A DNA stretch of 64,000 nt from Bathymodiolus japonicus methanotrophic gill symbiont (GCF_019721995.1 NZ_BLYC01000002.1:248001-312000), one strand, 5' to 3'; positions 36,826 to 46,379 are shown, counted from the first letter of the stretch. Numbers and translations are program-made. Notes: generated from the letters alone by a model not told the origin.

Positions 36826-38186
36826 TGGAAACCTTCAACGCCCTGTTTTACTTTATAGTCGCGATCGGTTTGCTGGTTGCAATTCATGAATTTGGCCATT
36901 TTTGGGTGGCGAAAAAAACTGGGGTAAAAGTACTGCGCTTTTCAATCGGCTTCGGCAAGGTTATCTGGAAATACCAGAAAGATAGCGGCTCTACAGAATA
37001 TGTATTATCAGCAATCCCGCTGGGTGGCTATGTGAAAATGGTTGATGAGCGTGAAGGCGATGTTTCTGCCGAGGATTTGCCTTATGCATTTACCCAGAAA
37101 CCCCTGTGGGCTCGAACAGCGATAGTGGCGGCTGGTCCCGTATTCAACTTGTTACTGGCCGTTGTTCTGTATTGGGCTGTTTTTATGATCGGCGATACAG
37201 GAATACGCCCGCTAGTCGGTAAAGTGGAGCCGAGTACATTAATTGCACAGGCTGGTTTTATTGAAGGCGAAGAGATCGTTGCGGTGAATAATATCAAGAC
37301 CAAAACCTGGCGAGAAACGAACGAAACTATTTTGTCTTCGGCGATGGACGCAGAAGATGGCTTGCCGGTAGAAGTAAAAACCGCAGATGGTACTTTATTA
37401 ACACGCACATTATTTATTCACGTTGAAGACAGTCAGCAACCCGAGCACTTATTTAAAAAACTGGGCTTAACAGCCTGGCAGCCTGCTATTTTTCCGGTGA
37501 TAGGTCGAGTGATTGAAAACAGCGTTGCTGTCGAGGCTGGATTGCAGCCGGGTGACTTGATTATGAGTGCGGATGGCATTGAATTTACTGAATGGATGGT
37601 CTGGGTGGATTATGTGCAAACTCATGCTGGGCAGCTTATGGATATCCTGATCGAGCGTGATGGTCAGATATTGGCGATTAAGCTAACACCGGACAGTGTG
37701 ATCGAGAATGAAAAGATTATCGGTAAAATTGGGGTCGGAGTACAGGTTCCAGAAGGCTTGCGCGAGTCATTAATGGTTGAATACTCCCTGCCGCCTTTGA
37801 CTGCGCTTAAAGCAGCAGTGGAGCGCACCTGGTATTATTCTGGCGCCACCTTGAAAATGATGGGCTATATGTTTGTTGGCAAAGCATCAGTTGAAAACCT
37901 GAGTGGACCGATTAGCATTGCAAATTACGCAGGAAAGTCAGCAGAAATGGGGCTGGTATCATTTTTAAAATTCTTGGCGATAGTCAGCATTAGTCTAGGA
38001 ATTCTCAATTTATTACCGATTCCGGTGTTAGATGGCGGGCATTTATTAATGTTTGCTATAGAAGCAATCAAAGGTAGTCCGGTGTCTGATGCTGTGCAAA
38101 TATTCTTTCAGCAAATTGGTATGACAGCATTGCTAGCATTGATGGCTTTGGCAATGTTTTTAGATATAGAGCGTTTATTTCAGTAA
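36825..38186 (+). CDS. rseP: RseP intramembrane site-2 zinc metalloprotease
   Basis: A 453-residue inner-membrane protease that cleaves anti-sigma factor RseA-type substrates in the envelope stress response. The zinc motif HEFGH is at residues 21-25, and the third ligand lies in NLLPIPVLDGGHLL near the C-terminus. Two periplasmic PDZ domains lie between. Full length. The start TAATG overlaps the dxr stop. In most gammaproteobacteria bamA follows; here the operon ends at a long hairpin and dsbC follows. Confidence 0.96.
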   Translation: METFNALFYFIVAIGLLVAIHEFGHFWVAKKTGVKVLRFSIGFGKVIWKYQKDSGSTEYVLSAIPLGGYVKMVDEREGDVSAEDLPYAFTQKPLWARTAIVAAGPVFNLLLAVVLYWAVFMIGDTGIRPLVGKVEPSTLIAQAGFIEGEEIVAVNNIKTKTWRETNETILSSAMDAEDGLPVEVKTADGTLLTRTLFIHVEDSQQPEHLFKKLGLTAWQPAIFPVIGRVIENSVAVEAGLQPGDLIMSADGIEFTEWMVWVDYVQTHAGQLMDILIERDGQILAIKLTPDSVIENEKIIGKIGVGVQVPEGLRESLMVEYSLPPLTALKAAVERTWYYSGATLKMMGYMFVGKASVENLSGPISIANYAGKSAEMGLVSFLKFLAIVSISLGILNLLPIPVLDGGHLLMFAIEAIKGSPVSDAVQIFFQQIGMTALLALMALAMFLDIERLFQ

Positions 38187-38230
38187 TGAACAACACATTA
38201 AGAGCGTGCGTGAAATAACTTAGGCAACTT

Positions 38231-38283
38231 GGAAACGGGGTCTTTAGCCCCGTAGCTTGGTGCGGGGCTAAAGACCCGTTTCC
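38231..38283. repeat. Long hairpin after rseP
   Basis: GGAAACGGGGTCTTTAGCCC and its continuation (38231-38252) pair with 38263-38283 over about 21 bases, with a 10-base loop and one unpaired G. It could be a REP-like dispersed hairpin. It also stands where a terminator would be, but lacks a U-tract. Confidence 0.7.
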
Positions 38284-38351
38284 ATAAATAGTTGTAGATT
38301 TTTATCCATGCACATTCCTTAAAGTCTTGTTCTTAAATTCTATGGATTGTT

Positions 38352-39080
38352 ATGAAAAAAATTATACAGACCTTATTTATTGCTAGCCTGTACTTGTCCT
38401 TTTGCGCACATGCGGAAGTGGATAAAACAGCATTGAAAAAAAAACTGATGCAGAGTATGCCGTCACTCACGGTAGAGGAGTCCAATATTACTGCATCGGC
38501 CATACCTGGCTTATACGAGGTAATGGTCGGCGCTGAAATCTACTATGTGTCTGAAGATGGCAGATACCTGATTCAGGGACGCATGTTTGATTTAGTGGAT
38601 AAAAAAGACCTAACTGAAGAAAAACTGGCAGTGGCAAAAGCGGCAATGATCAATGCAGTTCCATTAGAAGAAATGATCATTTTCAAAGCACCGATGCAGA
38701 AATATGTGATTAATGTGTTTACCGATATTGATTGTGGCTATTGTCGTAAGTTACATTCAGAAATTGATCAATATCTGGCTGAAGGCATTACCGTACGGTA
38801 CTTATTCTTCCCTAGAGCAGGAAAAGACTCAGAGTCGTACAAAAAGGCTGTTTCAGTCTGGTGTGCTGATGATAGAAATGCAGCATTAACCGCAGCTAAA
38901 TCCAATAAAAACCCTCCACCTGAAAAAAACTGTGACAACCCGGTGGATGAGCAGATGGCTTTAGGTGATGAATTAGGTGTACGTGGTACACCGATGATGA
39001 TTAGCCCCAAAGGAGCGGTTTACCCTGGATATATGCCTGCTAAAAAACTGGCAGAGGCCTTAAGTCAGGAAGGTAAATAA
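38352..39080 (+). CDS. dsbC: Periplasmic disulfide isomerase
   Basis: A 242-residue DsbC-family protein that reshuffles wrong disulfides in the periplasm. It has a signal peptide (KKIIQTLFIASLYLSFCAHA, cleavage near residue 21). An N-terminal dimerisation domain follows, then a thioredoxin fold with the active site C128-G-Y-C131 in DIDCGYCRKLH and the cis-proline loop VRGTPMMISP. The second cysteine pair (C175 region WCADDRNAA and NCDNP) matches DsbC. Full length, single gene. Confidence 0.94.
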   Translation: MKKIIQTLFIASLYLSFCAHAEVDKTALKKKLMQSMPSLTVEESNITASAIPGLYEVMVGAEIYYVSEDGRYLIQGRMFDLVDKKDLTEEKLAVAKAAMINAVPLEEMIIFKAPMQKYVINVFTDIDCGYCRKLHSEIDQYLAEGITVRYLFFPRAGKDSESYKKAVSVWCADDRNAALTAAKSNKNPPPEKNCDNPVDEQMALGDELGVRGTPMMISPKGAVYPGYMPAKKLAEALSQEGK

Positions 39081-39094
39081 ATTGATAGCCGTAG

Positions 39095-39141
39095 GCCGGG
39101 TTAGATTTTTTTATTGCGTAGCACTAAAAACGTAACCCGGC
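39095..39141. repeat. Inverted repeat after dsbC
   Basis: GCCGGGTTA (39095-39103) is complementary to TAACCCGGC (39133-39141). It is possibly a terminator-like or dispersed hairpin. The rest of the 240-bp gap before rpe shows nothing further. Confidence 0.4.
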
Positions 39142-39320
39142 AATATATACAGTGCGTTAAGTATATGCAACGCTTATTCTTGTGTTAAAACAAGTGGGAA
39201 TGGCGACGGTGTTACAGAACGAATGGCTCTTTGCTATTGTTTAATGTGCGCTATAAAAAGCACAACATTAAGCTATAACACAATGTATAATAACAAAAAT
39301 TATTAAATTGGAGAAATGAT

Positions 39321-39989
39321 ATGACTGATAACTGGATTGCACCCTCAATACTATCTGCGGATTTCGCAAAACTAGGTGAAGAAGTTGATAAAGTTCTGGC
39401 TGATGGTGCAGATGTAGTGCATTTTGATGTAATGGACAATCACTTTGTTCCTAATTTAACGATTGGCCCGCTGGTTTGTGATGCGCTTAGAAAACATGGT
39501 GTCACAGCGCCTATTGATGTGCATTTAATGGTAGAACCGGTAGACCGCATTATCCCCGACTTTGCTAAAGCTGGTGCGAGTATGATTACTTTCCACCCTG
39601 AAGCATCCAGACATATTGATCGATCTTTACAAATGGTACGTGACCTAGGCTGTAAATCAGGCCTGGTATTTAACCCGGCTACCTCATTATCTTATCTTGA
39701 TTATGTGATGGATAAAGTAGACGTTATCTTGTTAATGTCAGTCAACCCTGGCTTTGGTGGGCAGTCTTTTATTCCTTCGACACTCGATAAATTACGTGAA
39801 GCAAGAAAGAGAATTGATGACAGTGGCTTTGATATACGTCTGGAAATTGATGGCGGCGTAAAAGTTGATAATATTCGTGAAATCAAAGCAGCGGGCGCAG
39901 ATATGTTTGTAGCTGGCTCAGCGATTTTTAGTCAGCCAGATTATAAAACGGTTATCGACGAAATGCGTGCTGAATTGGCAAAAGCATAG
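39321..39989 (+). CDS. rpe: Ribulose-phosphate 3-epimerase
   Basis: A 222-residue TIM-barrel enzyme interconverting ribulose-5-phosphate and xylulose-5-phosphate in the pentose phosphate and ribulose monophosphate cycles. Motifs: [33 protein letters not shown] (metal ligands), [23 protein letters not shown] and [11 protein letters not shown] are all intact. Good ribosome-binding site (GGAG, 39310). It is followed by rpiA, the functional partner, after 118 bp. Confidence 0.97.
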   Translation: MTDNWIAPSILSADFAKLGEEVDKVLADGADVVHFDVMDNHFVPNLTIGPLVCDALRKHGVTAPIDVHLMVEPVDRIIPDFAKAGASMITFHPEASRHIDRSLQMVRDLGCKSGLVFNPATSLSYLDYVMDKVDVILLMSVNPGFGGQSFIPSTLDKLREARKRIDDSGFDIRLEIDGGVKVDNIREIKAAGADMFVAGSAIFSQPDYKTVIDEMRAELAKA

Positions 39990-40107
39990 GCGTTACTGCT
40001 TTAATGCAACAGCGAGGGAGTCAGCTTTAGCTTACACAAAACGGTTACAGGTAGTCTAAAGCCTACTCCCCAATTTGTTCTTACATAATGTTTAGGAAGA
40101 TAAACGC

Positions 40108-40767
40108 ATGGCACAAGACGAAAGCAAGCGTAAAGCTGCAGAAGCGGCTTTACCTTATATTAAAGATGTTGAAATTTTAGGCGTAGGTACTGGCTCAACG
40201 GTTAATCATTTTATTGACTGTCTAGCCGACTTTAACCTGACTAATGATATTAAAGGCGCTGTTTCCAGCTCAATTGCGACCACTGAGAGACTAAAGAAAA
40301 TTGGTATTCCGGTGATGGAACTCAGTGAATCAGGTAACCTGGATGTGTACGTCGATGGTGCAGATGAAGTTAACCCACTAAAAGAGCTTATTAAAGGCGG
40401 CGGTGGGGCCTTAACACGAGAGAAAATCATTGCTGGCGCCAGCGAGAAATTTGTTTGTATCGTGGATGAAAGCAAAACAGTTAAAGTGCTGGGTGAGTTC
40501 CCATTGCCAATTGAAGTGATTCCCATGGCACGTAGCTATGTAGCGCGGGAAATTGTTAAGCTTGGTGGTCAGCCTATCTGGCGGGAAAACTATCTTACCG
40601 ATAATGGCTGTGAAATTATCGATGTGCATAATATGGAAATAGCCGAGCCACTTGCTCTGGAACGACTGGTGAATAATATTGCCGGTGTCGTTACCGTGGG
40701 TATTTTTGGCGTAAGACCGGCTGATGTGGTGCTGATTGCTAAAGAGTCTGGTGTAGAAACCATGTAA
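40108..40767 (+). CDS. rpiA: Ribose-5-phosphate isomerase A
   Basis: A 219-residue enzyme interconverting ribose-5-phosphate and ribulose-5-phosphate. Motifs: [11 protein letters not shown] (phosphate loop), VDGADEVN (catalytic D), [12 protein letters not shown] (with catalytic E and K) and [11 protein letters not shown]. Full length. Together with rpe it supplies the non-oxidative pentose phosphate steps, and the two are probably co-regulated. Confidence 0.97.
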   Translation: MAQDESKRKAAEAALPYIKDVEILGVGTGSTVNHFIDCLADFNLTNDIKGAVSSSIATTERLKKIGIPVMELSESGNLDVYVDGADEVNPLKELIKGGGGALTREKIIAGASEKFVCIVDESKTVKVLGEFPLPIEVIPMARSYVAREIVKLGGQPIWRENYLTDNGCEIIDVHNMEIAEPLALERLVNNIAGVVTVGIFGVRPADVVLIAKESGVETM

Positions 40768-40797
40768 GTATTTGGATGCACGATTGTTTAAGAAAGG

Positions 40798-40835
40798 GCT
40801 GGTTTGCTTATCAAAGCAAGCTGGCCATTTTTTTA
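40798..40835 (+). terminator. Terminator after rpiA
   Basis: A hairpin with TTTGCTT / AAGCAA in its core is followed by a T-rich run (ATTTTTTTATTTT) 30-70 bp after the rpiA stop. Confidence 0.6.
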
Positions 40836-40875
40836 TTTTATAATAAATGTTGTTCACCATGAAGGGCATGAAGAG

Positions 40876-40924
40876 CACGGCGAAACCGTTCTAAAGTTCT
40901 TGACTTTAGAACGGTTTCGCCGTG
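40876..40924. repeat. Perfect 22-bp inverted repeat
   Basis: The arm at 40876-40897 (beginning CACGGCGAAACCGTTC) is perfectly complementary to 40903-40924, with only a 5-base loop (TCTTG). It precedes the cusA-like remnant. A short CATGAAG-type repeat leads into it. Confidence 0.85.
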
Positions 40925-41309
40925 GGCCACGGTTGTTTTTGTTGATGTACATAAACTGTGCATCGTTGATTATGTGGTGGCTGCCAAACAAGTGTTGAAT
41001 GAAAAAGCCATTCTTCCTCAAGGGATTCGGATAGCCTGGGCGGGACAATTCTAGTAATTTGAACGCGCTAAAGAGAAATTAATTATGCTGGTGACTATCA
41101 CTTTATTGATCATTGTTATTTTCTTACTCGTCATCAATCACGGATCAATGGTCGAAGCCCTGATTATTTTGATCACGATTCCTTTTTCATTTACAGGCGC
41201 TGTGTGGTTACTTGCAGCACTGGATTACAATATAAGCATTGCAGTGGGGGTTGGTATGATTGTACTGGCCGCTGAAATGGGCGTGTTAATGATGCTTTAT
41301 TTAGGCTTA

Positions 41310-41726
41310 GGTAACATGCAATAAATAACCTACCAATATTGCGCACGCTGTCAGCCCCAGACGGGCTGATAGTCTCCAGAAGGCGCAGGGAAATTTGCCA
41401 ATCCGAAGTGCGCGATAGCGCGCGAGGGAGGCTAAAATTTTATCCCGAATAGCCGTAGAGCCATTTGTGGTAGCCATGACTGAGCTGCTTTGTGCTCAGT
41501 CTGTGGCGGACGCAGGGCGGCTGGAGCATCTCCTATTCGCTGCGTAGGTGAACGAATTACGGCGACAGGAGTCCCGGAATTTCGTGAGGTAGCATGGCGC
41601 GCCTGGGATTTTTGTTCGCCTTCAAGGCGTAGACACGGCGCATAGCCGGCTACGTAACTTTTTCTACAACGCAGAAGACAGACAAAAAGACAAGCAAGGT
41701 GGGTGGGTTATTTCTTGCGAGTTACC
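41310..41726 (-). mobile_element. M3 MITE carrying a type B repeat
   Basis: GGTAACATGCAATAAATAAC at the left and its inverse (…CTTGCGAGTTACC) at the right end match the M3 copy at 7364-7478. It is inserted in the cusA remnant with a probable TTA duplication. Part of the middle differs from copy 1, and a type B repeat sits at 41346-41605. Confidence 0.75.
41346..41605 (+). repeat. Type B structured repeat (260 bp)
   Basis: Removing it rejoins AATATTGCGCA-GGATTTTTGTT, identical to the inverse of the M3 copy at 7425-7460. The insertion therefore left no duplication and removed no bases. Confidence 0.94.
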
Positions 41727-41788
41727 TTAAGTTATCAGCAGCATAAAACCAACGTAACTACTCAGCGAAGCTGAGTAGTTCAATGAAA

Positions 41789-43458
41789 TTATAAAGCAAA
41801 TTCAGGTAACTTTCCCTCAAAGACCAAGGTCATTGCCTGAGTTGCACTTAGACCTTGTTTACGGCACGTTGATAAATACCCTCTGACACGACAAAATATC
41901 TCTGCACCCTTGGTACTACGAAAGCAGCCGGATATTTTCTGTTGAACCTTGGTCATCCGAATCGAATTTTCTGCGGCATTATTGGTAAATGGCACCCAGG
42001 TATTTGTCATGAAGCGCAAGACATCCTCTTCATAATTAATCAGCCTTTCCAGTAAGTTTCTAGCTTTACTGCGTTTTATTCGCTCCCGTTTTACTTCTTT
42101 AGGCTTATCGGGTGGTGGGCATTCGATCTCCGCTTTGCCAAGTAATTCTCTGTATTGTACCTTCCATCGCTGTCAGCCCAGGACGGGCTGATAGTCTCCA
42201 GAAGGCGCAGGGAAATTTGCCAATCCGAAGTGCGCGATAGCGCGCGAGGGAGGCTAAAATTTTATCCCGAATAGCCGTAGAGCCATTTGTGGTAGCCATG
42301 ACTGAGCTGCTTTGTGCTCAGTCTGTGGCGGACGCAGGGCGGCTGGAGCATCTCCTATTCGCTGCGTAGGTGAACGAATTACGGCGATAGGAGTCCCGGA
42401 ATTTCGTGAGGTAGCATGGCGCGCCTGTTTTCTGCTTCTTTATGTAGTAGCATGCCACCTGCTTCATTGACGGCATCATTCATTTTTTCAAGTAGTCGTT
42501 TCATTTCAAGCGCCCACTCCTGTTTATCCTGCTCCCAGGCGCGCGTTAATTCCCTCAAATGATGTGCATTACAAAGCGAATGAGTACAATCATATTTATA
42601 GTAGGGCTTCCAATGATCATGACATAAAATCCCATGAAAATGGGGTAAAATACCAATGTCATTCATTGCCTCTGTGCCACGTTTGGCATGGGGAAAGAAG
42701 TGTGTCCACTGAACATTGGAGGCCCCATGTAGCCAATGGCGCTTACCATTAATATTAATGCCTGTTTCATCCGCATGAATGCACGCTGATTCGACTAAGT
42801 GTTCTTTACTGATAGTTTCAAACCCAGCCAACTTCTCATAGGCCAGTTCATTGAAATTATAGATAGAGCCTTCACTAATCGGCATACCTAATTGATCAGC
42901 GAAATACTCCTGTATTCGGTTGTAGGGCAATAACTGATATTGCGAAAGATAAACCACATGGGCTTTTATCCCATTACCATATTGCGCAGCCTTAGTAACC
43001 TCATCTGGAAAAGGAGCGATAAAACACTGACCTTTTCCATTTATCAACCGTTGCGCCTGGTATTCTGTCACTACCCTTGAGATATCAATATCGAATACCT
43101 GGCGTGTTTCAAAGCCATCTGCCGTGTATCGCCCTTTTGGCAAGGTACGGCGATCAATGGTAATGATCTCGATTTCATCCGGGTCATCTATTTTTTGAAG
43201 TGTCGTGCCGACATGCGATTTTTGTCCGCCAGAAGGCTTATCTGATTTTTTTCGATTCCCTTTTTTACGGTTGGGATCACTTGCAGGTGGTTTACTGCTA
43301 TTTTTGCTGTTCAGTGTCACTCGATTGAGTAATACCGTGACTAATAATAGAATCACTTCCAGTGCTGATTTTAGCGCAGGCGATATATCACGCTCAGTTT
43401 CAAGTAACTGTTTGGCATGACTGATTGCGGAATCAACATCGATGAAGTCTATTTTCAA
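41789..43458 (-). pseudogene. IS66 transposase (TnpC-like), split by a type B repeat
   Basis: Starting at ATG 43458, residues read through the zinc-finger/HTH region (KPPASDPNRKKGNRKKSDKPSGGQKSH) and the DDE core (VESACIHADETGININGKRHWLH; GILCHDHWKPYYKY) up to HKEAE. The type B repeat then interrupts. Clean removal gives GAA GCA GAA AAA TGG AAG GTA, that is EAEKWKVQYRELLGKAEIEC, which continues without a stop to the IS66 C-terminus (FTNNAAENSIRMTKVQQKISGCFRS) at 41789. Only the repeat inactivates the gene, so it is a recent event. Confidence 0.9.
42168..42427 (+). repeat. Type B structured repeat (260 bp)
   Basis: Interrupts the IS66 transposase between ACCTTCCAT and TTTTCTGC. Exact excision restores the coding frame with no duplicated base. 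Confidence 0.94.
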
Positions 43459-43703
43459 AGGGTAACCTGTATTGCTTTAAGGACAGGCTTATTATCTCAT
43501 GGGTTTTAAATCCCGAATTTTCCTTGTTTTAAGCGATTGTAAGGCGAATAAAAAAGTTCTTCGAGGTCGTAGATGTTTAAGGGGACATTTTGTGATGACT
43601 ATAGCGATAGAAGCAATAAAGCGTGGATTAATCGACTGTTGGGCAGTTTACTAAAAATCACAAAAACCAGACTAAAACCCTGTCAAGAACTTTTTTAATT
43701 ATT

Positions 43704-43994
43704 CAGGCGCGCCATGCTACCTCACAACATTCTGGGACTCCTGTCACCAACATTCATTCGCCTACGCAGCGAATGGGAGATGCCCTGGTCGCCCTGCGTC
43801 CGTCTCAACTACTCAACTACGCACAAAACCCTGCTTAGTTAAGTCTACCTCAAATGGCTGGACGGCTATTCGGAATGCAATTCTTGCCTCCCTCGCGCGC
43901 TACTAGCGCACTTCGGATCAGCGAATTGCCCTGTCGCCTACCAGAGACTAAAAATCATCACTCCGCTTAGGCTCCGTTTCCCTGATCTTAAGCG
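43704..43994 (-). repeat. Type D structured repeat (291 bp)
   Basis: A divergent relative of type A: starts CAGGCGCGCCATGC and ends GATCTTAAGCG. It keeps the AATTC-containing outer stem and an inner GCGCTA/TAGCGC stem with different bases from A and B. It is inserted just inside the right end of the IS66. Confidence 0.82.
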
Positions 43995-44382
43995 TACGCT
44001 GAGTAGTTACAAACCAACAAAGGTTTACTCACTAAGGCAGCTCTTTTTGAAGCCAGTAAGCCAGCGTATCCGCCCTATGCTAATGACCAGTCTGGCCTCT
44101 TTTATTGATTTATTACCTATTTTGTAGAGTAGAGGTGCTGGAGCTGATGTCATGAAACGTATTGCAGCGCCTATGGTGGGTGGCATAGTTTCTTCTCTTT
44201 TTATCGTTTTGCTGGTTTTTCCAGTAGTTTATTCTTATTGGAAGGGTTGGAAGTGAAAAAAGTTTAAACTTCTTGACCTTGAGTTAACTATACTTTAAAA
44301 CTATATGGGTGATGCGCTTCGTACCTCAGCACATCCTACTCTTACTTGTTTTAGAAAAACGATTATTTTTTAGGGAGTCAAT

Positions 44383-44682
44383 ATGAAAATGATGCGAAAA
44401 ATATTAACAGGCGTTGGTATTTTATTGATGTTATCTATCGCCCAGGCAGATGAAGCAGTTTATACGATACAGGTCGATGGACTCAGCTGTCCCTTTTGTG
44501 CTTATGGGATAGAAAAGCAATTGAGTGCAATTGACGGTGTTGACAGCGTTGTGGTGGATATTAGTAAGGGTCTGGTTAATGTCACCATGCAGCAAGATAG
44601 ACTCTTCAATAAAAAACAGGCTCAACAGGCTGTCACTGATGCTGGATTTACCTTGCGTTCTTTTAAACAGATTAAAGAATAA
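44383..44682 (+). CDS. Periplasmic heavy-metal-associated (HMA) protein, MerP-like
   Basis: A 99-residue protein with a signal peptide (KKMMRKILTGVGILLMLSIAQA type; cleavage near residue 22) and a single HMA fold. The metal-binding motif is GLSCPFC with C36 and C39. Small periplasmic HMA proteins bind Hg, Cu or Zn and hand the ion to a transporter. It lies 126 bp after the ruined CusA-type pump and has a good ribosome-binding site (AGGGAG), so it probably served that system and has outlived it. The exact metal is unknown. Confidence 0.82.
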   Translation: MKMMRKILTGVGILLMLSIAQADEAVYTIQVDGLSCPFCAYGIEKQLSAIDGVDSVVVDISKGLVNVTMQQDRLFNKKQAQQAVTDAGFTLRSFKQIKE

Positions 44683-44725
44683 AGTATCCCAATCTGAGCC
44701 AGTTATATGAACGAAGATAAACCTT

Positions 44726-44930
44726 ATGCGCCCAGCCGGTAAACGCGGTTGTTTGAACGGCTTATTATTACTGCTGATGCTATTGATTGGTATTAGCCGA
44801 ATAAGCTGGAGTGCTCCAGTCACTTTTAACACCGCATTGCCGGTGGCGAAAAATGAATTTATCTTTCGCCAGCAGTTTGTTGTGAATCAATCAGGCCATG
44901 ATGCGAGTGAATCAGGCCGGGATCGAATAG
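44726..44930 (+). pseudogene. 5' fragment of an exported protein
   Basis: MRPAGKRGCLNGLLLLLMLLIGISRISWS is a clear signal peptide, followed by APVTFNTALPVAKNEFIFRQQFVVNQSG. After about 70 residues the reading changes to an unrelated sequence, so the gene seems truncated by fusion to the next fragment. The pattern recalls outer-membrane 'transporter' proteins near metal efflux genes, but that is only a guess. Confidence 0.5.
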
Positions 44931-45264
44931 CATGGTCAGCTATCTCCGTAGTGTGTTTGAGCGTTGCGATGATTCCAGTGGTTCTATCGGGGGTATATTT
45001 GCGGACGCTAAGGATTTATTTGTTGATTATGCTCTGCGCTGTGAAGACAAGAAAAAATCACTACTTTGCTATTAAAGCTATCTGAAACAGATGACTATGG
45101 CGTTCGGGCTGACCTTATAAACTGTGTAACTGAATGTGGTATTTCTGAGCCTTTAATGCGCTCTATGATAGAGACTTTTCAACAACGAGCCAACTCAGAG
45201 TCAGAGGAATATAAAAAACGTCATCACTTATTGTTAATTGAATTTTTGGCTCGACAATTAAAAG
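44931..45264 (+). pseudogene. Fragment of a conserved hypothetical protein
   Basis: From 44931 one frame reads MVSYLRSVFERCDDSSGSIGG to LRCEDKKKS. After a one-base shift near 45058 it continues LLLKLSETDDYGVRADLINC and runs to LLIEFLARQLK, where an M2 MITE cuts it at 45265. Helical and charged, with no signal peptide. It resembles the C-terminal part of a cytoplasmic hypothetical family; function unknown. Confidence 0.5.
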
Positions 45265-45467
45265 CTGAAGTTTCCCAATTATTGAGTAGCTGAAATACAC
45301 AATGCTGGTGTATCGAGGTTTATTTTAGGTGGTTTTGCCATGTTTATAGCAAACCCCTACTTAATTCCCCTTAGGCAATAGCATTTGAAACGAATGAAAA
45401 GACTATTTTTTCATATAGTTGTAGCATAGTTTCAATTTTACCATAAATAATTATTGGGAAACTTCAG
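45265..45467 (-). mobile_element. M2 MITE (203 bp)
   Basis: Inverse-orientation copy with intact CTGAAGTTTCCCAATTATTG and TTATTGGGAAACTTCAG ends. It interrupts the fragment at 44931-45264 and ends 19 bp before the SMR gene's original start. Confidence 0.9.
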
Positions 45468-45485
45468 TTTTTAAACAATGGCACT

Positions 45486-46150
45486 ATGAACTTAACCCAT
45501 CTTCGTCACTTTCATCTTTCTAAGCCATTGATTCACCGGTTTAAGCGATTTTTTGTCGATAAATTCTCTTTAAAATCAATGGTGTTTTTTTTGAAAGTTT
45601 TGTAGTGCCATTTATATTATCTTTGTCGATAAATTCATTGACTTTTGTCAAAAAAATCATCATTATTTGAGTGTAATTTACATGCGACAAAAATACTCTA
45701 AAAAATCCAACGTTTTATACAAAAACACAAAATCTGTAGTGCCAACTGGCTACTTTTTAAAATTTCAACCAATTGATTTATAACAACTACATCATCAATA
45801 GTGACGAAGATGGGTTAACATCGCAGACACTCGCTTATCTATATCTAGCTATTGCAATATTGGCAGAAGTTTCAGCAACCAGTGCTTTAAAAGCATCGGC
45901 AGAGTTCACGCGGATTATTCCCAGTCTGATTGTCATAGTTGGCTATGGGGTGGCATTTTACTTTATGACACTGGTGTTAAAAACCATGCCAATCGGCATC
46001 ACTTACGCAATCTGGGCGGGTCTGGGTATCGTGTTAGTTGCTGTTGTGGGTGCTATTGTTTACAAGGAAATACCTGATGTTCCGACGATGCTAGGCATGG
46101 CTTTGATTATTTCCGGAGTGGTCGTTATCCATGTGTTTGAAAAGCACTGA
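45486..46150 (+). pseudogene. Small multidrug resistance (SMR) transporter interrupted at codon 3
   Basis: ATG 45486 begins M-N-L and is cut by an M1 MITE at TTAA (45492-45495). Removing the MITE and one TTAA gives ATG AAC TTA ACA TCG CAG, that is MNLTSQTLAYLYLAIAILAE, a full 113-residue SMR protein. It has four membrane helices, the essential glutamate in AILAEVSATSALK, and GITYAIWAGLGIV. The body after the MITE is intact, so translation from a codon inside the MITE (for example TTG 45773) might still give a protein with about 16 extra residues. Otherwise it is inactive. SMR pumps export quaternary ammonium or guanidinium compounds. Confidence 0.87.
45496..45814. mobile_element. M1 MITE (319 bp)
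   Basis: Same length and ends as the copies at 658 and 59974. TTAA duplication at 45492-45495 and 45815-45818. It separates the SMR start codon from the rest of the gene. Confidence 0.94.
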
Positions 46151-46175
46151 ACAGACGGTGCGATTGCTTTAGCTG

Positions 46176-46379
46176 CTGAAGTTTCCCAATAATTATTTAT
46201 GGTAAAATTGAAACTATGCTACAACTATATGAAAAAAACAGTCTTTTCATTCGTTTCAAATGCTATTGCCTAAGGGGAATTAAGTAGGGGTTTGCTATAA
46301 ACATGGCAAAACCACCTAAAATAAACCTCGATACACCAGCATTGTGTATTTCAGCTACTCAATAATTGGGAAACTTCAG
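46176..46379 (+). mobile_element. M2 MITE (204 bp)
   Basis: Intact inverted repeats. The flanks CTTTAGCTG before and after give a 9-bp duplication (or 8 bp with a chance match). It lies between the convergent SMR and cyoE genes. Confidence 0.92.

Larger units (their letters stand above)
41754..44010 (-). mobile_element. IS66-family element with two structured repeats
   Basis: The ends GTAACTACTCAGCG / CGCTGAGTAGTTAC carry the IS66-type GTAA terminus. A perfect 8-bp AAACCAAC duplication flanks it (before 41754 and after 44010). There is one transposase gene and no tnpA/tnpB accessory genes. A type B (42168-42427) and the single type D repeat (43704-43994) lie inside it. Confidence 0.93.
40939..44256 (+). 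pseudogene. CusA/CzcA-type RND metal efflux pump, dismantled
   Basis: Three remnants are seen. 40939-41324 reads VDYVVAAKQVLNEKAILPQG...AWAGQF, two in-frame stops (TAG TAA near 41052), then FERAKEKL and membrane segments LVTITLLIIVIFLL and AVGVGMIVLAAEMGVLMMLYL. After an M3 MITE and an IS66, 44011-44256 reads RPMLMTSLASFIDLLPIL, stop, RGAGADVMKRIAAPMVGG and a final membrane helix. These match the end of heavy-metal RND pumps (about 1040 residues). The N-terminal two thirds are gone. The pump would have expelled Cu/Ag or Co/Zn/Cd from the periplasm. Confidence 0.82.
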
